DNA from: Microcaldota archaeon
GTDB lineage: Archaea; Iainarchaeota; Iainarchaeia; JAADDC01
Assembly: GCA_027043825.1 (NCBI GenBank)
Contig: JALUER010000055.1
Location: 1-11,464, forward strand
Direction: 5' to 3'
DNA length: 11,464 bases
Shown piece by piece: positions 1 through 6,805 of the stretch. Each line of letters opens with the position of its first letter. Position 1 is the first letter of the stretch. Below the pieces are notes generated by a model. The model did not search any database. It was not told where the DNA came from and saw only the letters and a program-made list of their open reading frames with translations. A program made the translations under genes and the position numbers.

Positions 1-42
1 GGAAAAGAGGGGAGGGGATCAGGAGTACCCTAGAACTGAGGG

Positions 43-60
43 GGAGGGGATCCCTCCTTT
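43..60 (+). terminator. Possible hairpin terminator
   Basis: GGAGGG (43-48) and CCCTCC (52-57) form a 6-bp stem around a 3-nt loop, followed by TTT. It could end transcription coming from the left edge. Archaeal termination relies mainly on T-runs and only three Ts are present, so this is weak. The same GGAGGGGATC sequence also occurs at 11-20. Confidence 0.25.
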
Positions 61-80
61 CGAAACCCCGGATCTTCTCC

Positions 81-127
81 CGGGAGGGTGGTCGGAGCGG
101 GAGCGGAGACCACCCCTACCACGGGGT
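81..127 (+). repeat. 47-bp repeat, left copy (inverted partner at 10005-10051)
   Basis: These 47 bases equal the exact reverse complement of 10005-10051. Weaker similarity continues to about 150, ending in CCCCATTT in both copies. Inside the unit GGGTGGTC pairs with GACCACCC as an 8-bp stem, and ACCCC with GGGGT as a 5-bp stem. On the minus strand this copy lies in the 3' trailer of tRNA-Glu. It could be a dispersed repeat, a mobile-element remnant or a structured 3' element; no protein is encoded. Confidence 0.85.
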
Positions 128-130
128 TAT

Positions 131-145
131 GGGGGTGGACACCCC
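131..145 (-). terminator. GC hairpin just after tRNA-Glu
   Basis: On the minus strand GGGGTGTCCACCCCC starts 8 nt after the tRNA-Glu discriminator base and can fold with a GGGGT/ACCCC stem. A related hairpin, GGGGCTCCGCCCC, follows tRNA-Gly (10331-10343) and rad50 (9988-10000) in the same sense, each followed by an ATAA- or ATGA-like sequence. The position suggests a 3'-processing or termination signal, but there is no T-run and the role is inferred. Confidence 0.35.
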
Positions 146-153
146 ATTTGGAG

Positions 154-228
154 TGCTCCGGCCGGGATTTGAACCCGGGTCTCGGGCTCGAGAGGCCCGA
201 ATGCTTGGCCGGACTACACCACCGGAGC
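154..228 (-). tRNA. tRNA-Glu (CUC anticodon)
   Basis: The minus strand folds as a complete 75-nt tRNA. The 7-bp acceptor stem is GCTCCGG (222-228) with CCGGAGC (155-161), and 154 is the discriminator A. The anticodon stem CGGGC/GCCCG encloses the loop CTCTCGA, giving U33 and anticodon CUC (190-192), which reads GAG. The T arm is CCGGG-TTCAAAT-CCCGG. U8 is encoded directly and no intron is seen. CCA is not encoded, since the genome continues CTC, so it must be added after transcription. The A/T box at 251-261, about 28 nt upstream, is the likely promoter and would be shared with the divergent HD gene. Confidence 0.97.
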
Positions 229-250
229 CTGTGATTAAAGGGTGGGAAGG

Positions 251-261
251 TAAAGTTTATA
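251..261. promoter_or_regulatory. TATA box between tRNA-Glu and the HD gene
   Basis: TAAAGTTTATA reads as a TATA-like box on both strands (minus: TATAAACTTTA). Its centre is 28 nt from the 5' end of tRNA-Glu (228) and about 35 nt from the ATG at 293. No other good A/T box exists in the 64-nt gap, so it probably drives both directions. Confidence 0.6.
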
Positions 262-292
262 GACCTTGACCAAAGGTTTCATAACACCCTCG

Positions 293-1063
293 ATGCACCT
301 TTATTCCCGGGATGAGGAGAGAACCACCGGCCGAGGGGTGAGGACGGTGAGCACATCTGACCGCAGGGAGCTCCTGCTGAGGGAGGCAGAGGAGATCGAG
401 GACGAGGAGCTGAGGGAGTTCATCCTGGAGTTCCTGGAGGATCCGGTAATAACTTTCACCGATGTAGAGGCCAAGATCACCCTGGAGGAGTCCCCGGCGG
501 CCCCCAAGGCCCACCACTCCTATCCCGGAGGCCTCATCGACCACACCGTCTCCGTGGCGAGGATAAGCCGAAGCCTGGCCGACGTCTTCTCCTCGACCTA
601 CGGCCTCGACGTGAGCAGGGACTACCTGACGGCCGCCGCCCTCCTCCACGACATCTTCAAGTACTACCAGTACGAGTACGACGAGATAACGGGAGGGTTC
701 AAGCAGAGGGAGGACTGGTACCTGGCCCACGACTTCTCCATCATAGCGGAACTCTCCTTCCGGGGGGCCAACGACTACCTCATCCGCATCATCTCCGAGG
801 CCCACGGCAAGACCCTCAGCCGGACCCCCGAGGGGAGGGTGCTCCACCTGGCGGACAGCGCCGACGCCAAGATGGCCTCGGAGCTCCAGGACGCCGTGTT
901 CAGGGCCTGCGTGGACATAGAGAGGGAGGCCAACGGGAAAGTGTTGGCCATAAAGCTCTTCAACGCCCTCATGAGGAACTACACCATCTTCGACCTCGTT
1001 CCCTACATAAGGGGAGGAAGCGACGTCCTTCGGCGGTTCATAAAGGAGGAGATGGGTGTTTGA
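293..1063 (+). CDS. HD-domain metal-dependent phosphohydrolase
   Basis: This 256-aa protein belongs to the HD superfamily, whose members hydrolyse phosphate esters of nucleotides or nucleic acids with a divalent metal. Visible metal-ligand candidates are His84 in HHSYPGGLIDHT (74-85), His119-Asp120 in LLHDIFK, His146 in LAHDF, His171 in EAHG and Asp188 in HLADSAD. The HH-YPGGL-HT signature resembles the HD domain of YhaM-type 3'-5' exoribonucleases, but there is no OB domain, and the substrate is unknown. The first 50 residues are acidic and helical. I chose ATG 293 because it lies about 35 nt after the TATA box centre; an upstream TTG at 266 would sit too close to that box, and GTG 350, preceded by a purine-rich stretch, is an alternative. 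The next gene starts inside its stop codon, so the two are probably translated as a coupled pair. Confidence 0.85.
   Translation: MHLYSRDEERTTGRGVRTVSTSDRRELLLREAEEIEDEELREFILEFLEDPVITFTDVEAKITLEESPAAPKAHHSYPGGLIDHTVSVARISRSLADVFSSTYGLDVSRDYLTAAALLHDIFKYYQYEYDEITGGFKQREDWYLAHDFSIIAELSFRGANDYLIRIISEAHGKTLSRTPEGRVLHLADSADAKMASELQDAVFRACVDIEREANGKVLAIKLFNALMRNYTIFDLVPYIRGGSDVLRRFIKEEMGV
1045..1051 (+). promoter_or_regulatory. Ribosome binding site of the DUF429 gene
   Basis: GGAGGAG sits 8 nt before the TTG start at 1060, inside the end of the HD gene. It is one of only two clear Shine-Dalgarno sites in the window; both serve the second gene of a two-gene transcript. It supports the unusual TTG as the real start. 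Confidence 0.75.
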
Positions 1064-1584
1064 TAGGGGGACTTGATCTCTCTGCCAAGGAGAAGAACCC
1101 CAGCGGGGCGTGTATATACGAAACACTCGAATGTAGAACCCTCAGGAGGGACGAAGAAATTATCTCTTTCTTCGAGGGCGCTTATATTGTTGCGGTGGAC
1201 GCACCGCTGTCTTATGAAACCCCGTGGAGGGACAGTGAAAGGGAGCTCATAAGGGCAGGCTATCGTCCACTTCCCCTCTCAATGGAGGTGATGAGGCTCC
1301 TCCACGAGAGGGCCTCCAGGCTGGCCTCTTCCCTCCCCCTCATAGAGACCTTCGTGGCCCCCATGAGGACACCGTTGATGGAGCTCTTGACCAGGAAGAT
1401 GGGCTGGAACAAACACGAGCGGGACGCATTCTTGGCCTCCCTTGCCGCCAAGGCCTACAGGGAGGGTATCGCTAAAGTTTACGGCAGAAATCACCCCATA
1501 TACATTGCCCCGAGGGGCTTCGTGGAAAGGGAAATAAAGAAAGTGTTGGAGGGCCTTAGAAGCGGCCCCCGCGGGGAAACTTGA
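1060..1584 (+). CDS. DUF429 predicted RNase H-like nuclease
   Basis: The 174-aa product matches the DUF429 family, predicted to have an RNase H-like fold but with no assigned substrate. The fold's first acidic strand is visible as IGGLDLSAKEKNPSG (2-16, Asp6), followed by IVAVDAPLS (Asp47), a glutamate after the middle helices (Glu96 in IETFVAP) and the closing helix NKHERDAFLASLAAKAY (117-133, Asp122). These four acids would form the metal site, so the protein looks catalytically intact. It begins with TTG overlapping the HD gene's TGA by 4 nt (TTGA), which with the strong RBS indicates translational coupling and suggests the two proteins act together or on related substrates. Its last 29 nt overlap the convergent SSB gene. 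Function in vivo is unknown. Confidence 0.8.
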   Translation: MIGGLDLSAKEKNPSGACIYETLECRTLRRDEEIISFFEGAYIVAVDAPLSYETPWRDSERELIRAGYRPLPLSMEVMRLLHERASRLASSLPLIETFVAPMRTPLMELLTRKMGWNKHERDAFLASLAAKAYREGIAKVYGRNHPIYIAPRGFVEREIKKVLEGLRSGPRGET

Positions 1585-1948
1585 AGCGCCTGGGCTGGGG
1601 CACTTCCTTGTCGGAGATGTTGTTGTCGGTGTTGGCCTCCACGTCCTCTTCCACGTGCTCGATCTTTCCGTACTTGCCCACGTTGAGGCGGATGGATCCC
1701 CTCACCACCGTGGTGTATCCGTTCTCTATTCTGATGACGTCGCCTTCCTGTACCTTGCCCACGTCGTCGTTCCAGAGGGAGAGTATGACTGAGCCCGTCT
1801 CGTCGCCCACCAGAACTTCTTCCACCGTGTGGGTTCGCCCATCCTTCCTGGAGGTAACCTCCCTGGCGGGAAAAACCTCAACCACCCGCACAGTCACGTC
1901 GATGTTTTTCATACCCGGTTTTATGTCGTTCACGTTCACACGAATCAC
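1556..1948 (-). CDS. Single-OB-fold ssDNA-binding protein (Sulfolobus SSB type)
   Basis: The 130-aa product closely resembles the crenarchaeal SSB. It opens with VNDIKPGM (6-13) and continues through VTVRVVEVFPAREV, VLVGDETGSVILSLW (45-59) and GDVIRIENGYTT (69-80), the OB-fold core, with Trp59 at a position used for base stacking. Compared with the Sulfolobus protein as I recall it, the second stacking Trp is Tyr78 and a Phe is Val82. The tail after residue 105 is polar and ends in basic FPRGGRF rather than an acidic tip. Such proteins coat single-stranded DNA during replication and repair. The start is read as GTG 1948, 30 nt from the centre of the shared TATA box; GTG 1939 and 1933 are alternatives. 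The gene is divergent from the UPF0282 gene and overlaps the DUF429 gene tail to tail. Confidence 0.9.
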   Translation of the reverse strand: MIRVNVNDIKPGMKNIDVTVRVVEVFPAREVTSRKDGRTHTVEEVLVGDETGSVILSLWNDDVGKVQEGDVIRIENGYTTVVRGSIRLNVGKYGKIEHVEEDVEANTDNNISDKEVPQPRRFKFPRGGRF

Positions 1949-1974
1949 CGTCGTACCATCTTGGCAGGCGCCTC

Positions 1975-1982
1975 TATATAAA
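1975..1982. promoter_or_regulatory. Shared bidirectional TATA box, SSB and UPF0282 genes
   Basis: TATATAAA is the only A/T box in the 60-nt gap. Its centre (1978.5) is exactly midway between the SSB start (1948, minus) and the UPF0282 start (2009, plus), 30.5 nt from each. No Shine-Dalgarno site precedes either start. This is the expected geometry for two leaderless transcripts initiated from one TBP site. Confidence 0.75.
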
Positions 1983-2008
1983 GGGATCGTCAGACCTATT
2001 TTCCCCTG

Positions 2009-2857
2009 ATGAAGGTAAGGTTCCTGGCGGCCGACTCCTTCGGTGTCAGGTCCATGGCGACGCTGGTGGAGACCGGGGACGTGAGGATGGGCATCGACCT
2101 CTGGTCTTCCTTCGCGCCGAAGCGATACGGACTTCCGCCACACCCTGTGGAGGTGCTGGCCCTCGAAGCATCCAGAAAATTCCTGCAGGAGGTCGGGAAA
2201 TCCGTCGACCTCCACGTCATCACCCACTACCACTTCGACCACTACTGCCCGGACTGTGAGCACTACGTAGGAAAGAGGATCCTCGGGAAGGACTGGAGAG
2301 AGAACATAAACCGCTCCCAGAGGAGGAGGTTCTCCGCCTTCAAGTGGAAGGAGGCTGTGGAGCCCGCCGACGGTAGGAAGCTTCGGTTGGGAGGTACGCT
2401 CGTCGAGTTCTCGCCGCCCTTCCCCCACGGGGAGCCAAACACCCGGCTGGGCTACGTCATAATGGTGTACGTCGAGGAAGACCTGGGTTTCCTCTACACC
2501 TCCGACGTGGAGGGGCCCGTGGTGGAGGAGGCAGTGGAGTGGATCCTCGAGAGGGAGCCGGACATCGTCTACGTCGACGGCCCCATGGACTACCTGAAGC
2601 ATTACGCCGTGAAGGGGGAGCACGTCGAGGCGGCCTGGAAGAACCTGGAGAGGATAGCGGACGTTGTGGACACCGTGGTGGTGGACCACCACGCCGCCCG
2701 GGACCTCACCTTCTTCGAGAGGATTAGGGAAATGGGACTGACCACGACATCGGAGTACCACTTCGGGGACGACCTCCCCTTGGAGGCACTGAGGAGGGAC
2801 CTCTGGAAGGGGCTTGAGGTTTCAACGGAAGAGGTGGCGAGGCGTTATAAACCTTAG
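2009..2857 (+). CDS. UPF0282 metallo-beta-lactamase-fold protein
   Basis: This 282-aa protein matches the archaeal UPF0282 family of MBL-fold hydrolases. The family opening MKVRFLAADSFGVRSMAT and the block APKRYGLPPHPVE (36-48) are visible. The metal site is complete: HYHFDH (73-78), His140 in PPFPHGE, Asp166 in YTSDVEGP, Asp190 in YVDGP and the C-terminal DHH (226-228). Full family length suggests a working enzyme, but no substrate is established; MBL proteins in archaea include nucleases, so a role in nucleic-acid processing is possible given the SSB next door. CPDC (80-83) directly after the metal motif looks unusual. The ATG lies 30 nt after the shared TATA box with no RBS, so the mRNA is probably leaderless. 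The last codons contain the reverse gyrase promoter. Confidence 0.88.
   Translation: MKVRFLAADSFGVRSMATLVETGDVRMGIDLWSSFAPKRYGLPPHPVEVLALEASRKFLQEVGKSVDLHVITHYHFDHYCPDCEHYVGKRILGKDWRENINRSQRRRFSAFKWKEAVEPADGRKLRLGGTLVEFSPPFPHGEPNTRLGYVIMVYVEEDLGFLYTSDVEGPVVEEAVEWILEREPDIVYVDGPMDYLKHYAVKGEHVEAAWKNLERIADVVDTVVVDHHAARDLTFFERIREMGLTTTSEYHFGDDLPLEALRRDLWKGLEVSTEEVARRYKP
2845..2850 (+). promoter_or_regulatory. TATA box for reverse gyrase
   Basis: TTATAA lies inside the last codons of the UPF0282 gene, its centre 26.5 nt before GTG 2874. No RBS precedes that GTG, so a leaderless reverse gyrase mRNA is likely, separate from or added to read-through from upstream. Confidence 0.6.
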
Positions 2858-2873
2858 AGCGGCTTAATCTTTC

Positions 2874-5800
2874 GTGGAGGCAAAGGCCCTCTTTGAGAAC
2901 CTCTGCCCCAACTGCGGAGGGGAAATAAACGACGGGAGGCTGAGGATAAAGAACCCCTGTAGTGTTTGTTTGCCCAGGGAAATCGTCCTCAACGACTTCT
3001 TTGCCCTCGTGGAGGAGGTGAAGAGGAACCTCACAAGGGAAGGGGAGTACGACGTCGTCTACAGGGTGATAAGGGGCCTGAAGGAGTTCTCCTCCTTCTT
3101 CGAGAGGCTGGTAGGCAATAAGCCCTGGAGCGCCCAGAGAACCTGGGCCAAGCGGCTGTTCTTGGGAAAGTCCTTCTCCATCGTGGCACCCACCGGCGTG
3201 GGGAAGTCCCTCTTCGGGGTGGTCTTTGGCCTCTACGCCGCCGAGAGGGGCAAGAGGGTCTACATTGTGGTACCCACCTCCACCCTCGTGAAGCAGACCC
3301 TGGACAGGGCCAGGGAGCTCCTGGACAGGGACTACATCGTGGGCTTCCACTCGGGCATGAAAAGGAAGGAGAAGGAGGAGGCCCTGGACAGGATAGGGAA
3401 GGGGGACTTTCGCTTCCTCGTCACCACCTCCAACTTCCTGGCCCGTCGCTTTGATCTCCTTGAGGGGAAGAGGTTTGACCTTGTATACGTGGACGACGTG
3501 GACGCCTTCTTGAAGGCATCCAGGAACATCGACAGGGTTCTTAGACTTCTGGGCTTCACGGACGAGGTCATTCAGTCAGCCTACGAGCTGGTGATAGAGA
3601 AGTTCCGGCTCCTGAGGGGAAGAGGAGACCCCCAGAAGGTGGAGCGATTAACAAAAAAGATCGAGAGGTTCAAGGAGAGGCACGAGGTTGGGCAGCTCAT
3701 CGTGGCGTCCGCCACGGGGACTGCCAGGGGTGCCAGGGTGAAGCTCTTCAGGGAGCTACTCGACTTCGAGGTGGGGAGCACGAGGGCGAACCTGAGGAAC
3801 GTGGTGAACGCCTTTGCTCCCCTGGAGGGTGTGGAGCAGGTGGTAGAGTTCGTGAAGAGGCTCGGAACGGGGGGCATCGTCTTCGTGTCGACGGCCTACG
3901 GGGAACCCTACATAGACGCCATCGTGGAAGCGCTGGAGAAGGAGGGGATCCGGGCGGCCTCCGGGAAGGGTGCCGAGGCGGTGAAGAACCTGGACGCCTT
4001 CGCCAGGGGAGAGGTGGACGTACTGGTGGGATCGGCCTATTACTACGGTACCCTTGTGAGGGGGATAGACCTCCCCCAGCGGGTGAGGTACACCGTCTTC
4101 TACGGGGTCCCCCGCTTCAAGTTTGGGCTGGACCTGGAGGGAATCACCCCTGGCAGGCTGGCCTTCCTCCTGGACATCCTCTACGACATCGTGGAGGACA
4201 GGAAGCTGAGGGTGATCTCCAACCGGCTCAGGAGGTACGGAAGGGACGAGGACGTGGAGGAGGCGAAGAAAACTGTCCAGGAGCTTCTCTCCCGTTCGGA
4301 GGTGGTGAAGAAGCTCAAGGTACACCCGGACATCATCGTGGAGGAAGAGGAAGACGGCCTGAAGATCATCATCCCGGACTACAAGACGTACGTACAGGGC
4401 TCTGGAAGGGCCTCCCGGATGTACGCGGGGGGCATCACCAAGGGGCTCTCCATCCTCCTCGTGGATCACCCGAGGGCCTTCGAGATGCTCAGGAGGATCC
4501 TCTTCAACCTCTACGGGGAGGAGTTCACGCCCTTCGAGGAGCTGAACCTGGAGGAGCTCCTGGAGGAAATAGATGGGGACAGGAAGAAGGCGGCGGAGGC
4601 GGGCAAGTGGGAGGACCCCGTGAAGACGGTGCTCTTCATCGTGGAGTCCCCCAACAAGGCCAGAACCATAGCCCGTTTCTTCGGGAAGCCCTCGGTCTAC
4701 CGGCTGGGCACTACCCGCAGCTACGAGGTGGCAACGGGTAAGCACATCCTCAACATCGTGGCCACCAGGGGGCACATGTTTGACCTGGTGATGGACAGGG
4801 GGTTCCACGGCGTCCTCGTCAACGAGAGGATCGTTCCCGTCTACACCACCATCAAGATCTGTCGTCGTTGCGGCACCCAAACCACCATGAACGTCTGCCC
4901 CAAGTGCGGGACGGACAAGTACCTCGAGGACGCCAAGGACAGGGTGAACGCCCTGAGGGTGCTCTCCCTGGAGGTGGACGGGGTCATCATAGGCACCGAC
5001 CCGGATACCGAGGGGGAGAAGATCGCCTGGGACACCTTCCTGGCCGTCTCCCCCTACGTGCCCCATATAAGGAGGGCCGAGTTCCACGAGGTGACGAGGC
5101 CCGCCATCCTGAAGGCCCTGGAGGAGCTAAGGGACATCGACGAAAACAAGGTGAACGCTCAGATCGTCAGGAGGATAGAGGACCGATGGATAGGCTTCGA
5201 GCTCTCCCAGAAGCTCTGGACGGTTTTTGGTAACAGGACCCTCTCGGCCGGGAGGGTGCAAACACCCGTGCTGGGCTGGATCATAGAGAGGTACGAAGAG
5301 CACAAGAGAAACGTGGCGGTCTTCCTCTCCGTGACCTGGAAGGGAGGGAGGATCGTCTTCGAGACGCCCTTCAGGAGCCTGAGGGAAGCGGAGGAATACG
5401 GGAAGACAGGAAAGATAAGGGTATCCCTCGTGGAAAGGACGGAAGAGGAGAGGAACCCGGCCCCGCCCTTCACCACGGACGCCCTCATCCGGGAAGCTTC
5501 TACCCGCTACGGGTTTTCAGCGAAGCACACCATGGACCTGGCTCAGAACCTCTTCGAGGCCGGTCTAATAACCTATCACCGGACGGACTCCATCCATGTC
5601 TCACCGACGGGCATAGCCATAGCAAGGGAGTACATTCTCGAAAACTACGGAGAGGAGTACTTCCAGGGTAGGAGCTGGGGCCCGGAGGGGGCCCACGAAG
5701 CCATACGCCCCACTCGCCCCCTGGACACCTCCACCCTCATCCGTTACATCCGGGACGGGGAGATCGTGGTGGAGGGACTCACGAGGGACCATTTCCGGCT

Positions 5801-6344
5801 CTACGACCTCATATTCAAGCGCTTCATCAAGAGTCAGATGAAGCCGGCGAGGGTAGTGGTGGGGAAGTACGAGGTCACCCTGGAAGCGTTGAAGGAAGAG
5901 GAAGAGAGGATTATCGGCATCGTCTTCCCCGGCTGGATGGTCGTGGACGGGCTAAAGCCATCTCCCCTGGAGGAGGGAACCTTTCCGGTGGAGAGTGTAA
6001 GGCCCTTCAAGGCGTCGAAGGTGCCCCTCTACTCCCAGGGTGACGTGGTGGCCCTCATGAAGGAGAGAGGGATAGGGAGGCCCTCCACCTATGCCACCAT
6101 CGTCCAGAAGCTCATAGAGAGGAGGTACGTCTTGGAGAGCAAGGCAAAGAAGAAGCTCTACCCCACGCCCCTCGGCATAAAGGTCTACAGCTACCTGTCG
6201 TCCAAGTTCCCAGAGCTGGTATCCGAAGAGAGGACAAGACTGCTGGAAGAGCTCATGGATGCCGTGGAGAGGGGTGAGAAGGGCTACCAGGAGGTACTCT
6301 GGGACCTCTACAGGGAGATCATGGCAACGAGGGGCATCGTATAA
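2874..6344 (+). CDS. rgy: Reverse gyrase
   Basis: The 1156-aa product is a complete reverse gyrase, which uses ATP to introduce positive supercoils and protect DNA at high temperature. Order of parts: N-terminal zinc finger Cys11/14/29/32; SF2 helicase half with Walker A APTGVGKS (105-112), VDDVDA (206-211), SATG (279-282) and motif VI QGSGRASR (508-515); topoisomerase IA half with Toprim VESPNK (590-595, Glu591), a second zinc finger Cys663/666/675/678 inserted in Toprim, TDPDTEGE (708-715), and the catalytic tyrosine Tyr901 in ITYHRTDS. GIGRPSTYATI (1066-1076) is the conserved C-terminal topoisomerase block. Length is normal, both zinc fingers are intact and there is no intein or split. The start is GTG 2874, 26.5 nt after a TATA box. 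The stop codon lies within the TATA box of the next gene. Confidence 0.98.
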   Translation: MEAKALFENLCPNCGGEINDGRLRIKNPCSVCLPREIVLNDFFALVEEVKRNLTREGEYDVVYRVIRGLKEFSSFFERLVGNKPWSAQRTWAKRLFLGKSFSIVAPTGVGKSLFGVVFGLYAAERGKRVYIVVPTSTLVKQTLDRARELLDRDYIVGFHSGMKRKEKEEALDRIGKGDFRFLVTTSNFLARRFDLLEGKRFDLVYVDDVDAFLKASRNIDRVLRLLGFTDEVIQSAYELVIEKFRLLRGRGDPQKVERLTKKIERFKERHEVGQLIVASATGTARGARVKLFRELLDFEVGSTRANLRNVVNAFAPLEGVEQVVEFVKRLGTGGIVFVSTAYGEPYIDAIVEALEKEGIRAASGKGAEAVKNLDAFARGEVDVLVGSAYYYGTLVRGIDLPQRVRYTVFYGVPRFKFGLDLEGITPGRLAFLLDILYDIVEDRKLRVISNRLRRYGRDEDVEEAKKTVQELLSRSEVVKKLKVHPDIIVEEEEDGLKIIIPDYKTYVQGSGRASRMYAGGITKGLSILLVDHPRAFEMLRRILFNLYGEEFTPFEELNLEELLEEIDGDRKKAAEAGKWEDPVKTVLFIVESPNKARTIARFFGKPSVYRLGTTRSYEVATGKHILNIVATRGHMFDLVMDRGFHGVLVNERIVPVYTTIKICRRCGTQTTMNVCPKCGTDKYLEDAKDRVNALRVLSLEVDGVIIGTDPDTEGEKIAWDTFLAVSPYVPHIRRAEFHEVTRPAILKALEELRDIDENKVNAQIVRRIEDRWIGFELSQKLWTVFGNRTLSAGRVQTPVLGWIIERYEEHKRNVAVFLSVTWKGGRIVFETPFRSLREAEEYGKTGKIRVSLVERTEEERNPAPPFTTDALIREASTRYGFSAKHTMDLAQNLFEAGLITYHRTDSIHVSPTGIAIAREYILENYGEEYFQGRSWGPEGAHEAIRPTRPLDTSTLIRYIRDGEIVVEGLTRDHFRLYDLIFKRFIKSQMKPARVVVGKYEVTLEALKEEEERIIGIVFPGWMVVDGLKPSPLEEGTFPVESVRPFKASKVPLYSQGDVVALMKERGIGRPSTYATIVQKLIERRYVLESKAKKKLYPTPLGIKVYSYLSSKFPELVSEERTRLLEELMDAVERGEKGYQEVLWDLYREIMATRGIV

Positions 6345-6345
6345 A
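6340..6345 (+). promoter_or_regulatory. TATA box for the zinc protein and aEF-1beta genes
   Basis: TATAAA overlaps the reverse gyrase stop codon (6342-6344). Its centre is 27.5 nt before ATG 6370, matching a leaderless start for the zinc protein gene and the following aEF-1beta gene. Confidence 0.65.
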
Positions 6346-6369
6346 AATCTTTGTCTGTTAACTCTTCCC

Positions 6370-6531
6370 ATGGTGACCAAGCGCTGCGTTTCTTGCGGGA
6401 GGGAAGTGCCCCCCGGCGAGTACGTGAGCTTCAAGTGCCCGGTCTGCGGAGCCGAGATCGTCCGCTGCATGCAGTGTAGGTCCAAGGGAGTGACCTACGT
6501 CTGTCCCTCCTGCGGTTTCAAGGGTCCGTGA
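6370..6531 (+). CDS. Small four-CxxC zinc protein, HVO_2753 family
   Basis: A 53-aa protein containing four CxxC pairs: Cys6/9, Cys23/26, Cys33/36 and Cys45/48, enough for two zinc sites. The spacing and blocks PPGEYVSFKCPVCG, RCMQCRSKG and YVCPSCGFKGP are those of the archaeal HVO_2753-type zinc microproteins, which are usually encoded beside aEF-1beta. The molecular role is not settled; a nucleic-acid or ribosome-linked function is plausible from context. ATG 6370 is chosen because it lies 27.5 nt after a good TATA box and the preceding in-frame codons belong to the reverse gyrase tail. The stop (6529-6531) overlaps the RBS of the next gene, so the two genes form one transcript. Confidence 0.85.
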   Translation: MVTKRCVSCGREVPPGEYVSFKCPVCGAEIVRCMQCRSKGVTYVCPSCGFKGP

Positions 6532-6537
6532 GGTGAT
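6530..6537 (+). promoter_or_regulatory. Ribosome binding site of aEF-1beta
   Basis: GAGGTGAT lies 4 nt before ATG 6542. It decides the start against the overlapping ATG at 6538, which sits too close and stops after three codons (6547-6549). Confidence 0.7.
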
Positions 6538-6541
6538 ATGA

Positions 6542-6805
6542 ATGGGTGACGTGCTCATCGTGTTCAAGGTTTACCCGAACGAACCGGAAGACCTGGAAAA
6601 GATAAAGGAGAAGGTTCCCTCGGTGCTCCCGGAGAAGGCCTCCCTGGTGGAGATCCGGGAGGAGCCCATCGGCTTTGGCTTCTCCGCCCTCTTGGTGGGG
6701 GTGAAGGTACCCGACGAGGGGGGCATCCAGGAGGCCGTGGAGCAGGCCCTCTCGTCCATCGAAGAGGTGGACAGCGTCGAGGTGGAGAGGGCAACCCTCA
6801 TATAA
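6542..6805 (+). CDS. ef1b: Elongation factor 1-beta (aEF-1beta), GDP/GTP exchange factor
   Basis: The 87-aa product is an archaeal EF-1beta, which exchanges GDP for GTP on aEF-1alpha so that it can deliver aminoacyl-tRNA again. It opens with GDVLIVFKVYPNEPEDLEKI, has the central PIGFGFSALLVGVKVPDEGG (42-61) and ends in the strand VDSVEVERATLI, the compact alpha-beta fold of the family at its usual length of about 90 residues. It follows the zinc protein by 10 nt with its own Shine-Dalgarno site, so both come from one mRNA. Its TAA overlaps the tail of the convergent Mut7-C gene by 8 nt. No unusual features. Confidence 0.94.
   Translation: MGDVLIVFKVYPNEPEDLEKIKEKVPSVLPEKASLVEIREEPIGFGFSALLVGVKVPDEGGIQEAVEQALSSIEEVDSVEVERATLI

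Larger units (their letters stand above)
1..153. other. Intergenic region downstream of tRNA-Glu
   Basis: No convincing gene is visible in this stretch. It holds a GC hairpin (43-57), one copy of the 47-bp repeat (81-127) and a second small hairpin (131-145) just beyond the tRNA-Glu 3' end. A plus-strand reading frame from base 1 stops at TAG (31-33); it could be the tail of a gene lying to the left, but ten codons are too few to identify it. Confidence 0.5.

Noticed and set aside
1949..2761. Upstream extension of the SSB frame on the minus strand to 2761
   Set aside because: It lies fully opposite the UPF0282 gene, reads as His/Pro/Val-rich noise and passes through the shared TATA box; the SSB homology begins only near 1933-1948.
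3756..5087. 443-codon minus-strand open frame inside reverse gyrase
   Set aside because: The product is Val/His/Pro/Leu-rich with no domain pattern, opposite a clearly conserved gene; typical for GC-rich DNA.
2874..6344. Possible intein or split in reverse gyrase
   Set aside because: All helicase and topoisomerase motifs follow in order with normal spacing and total length.
6538..6549. Three-codon mini-frame (ATG AAT GGG TGA) overlapping the aEF-1beta start
   Set aside because: The RBS directly abuts this ATG and spacing fits 6542 better; probably a chance out-of-frame ATG.
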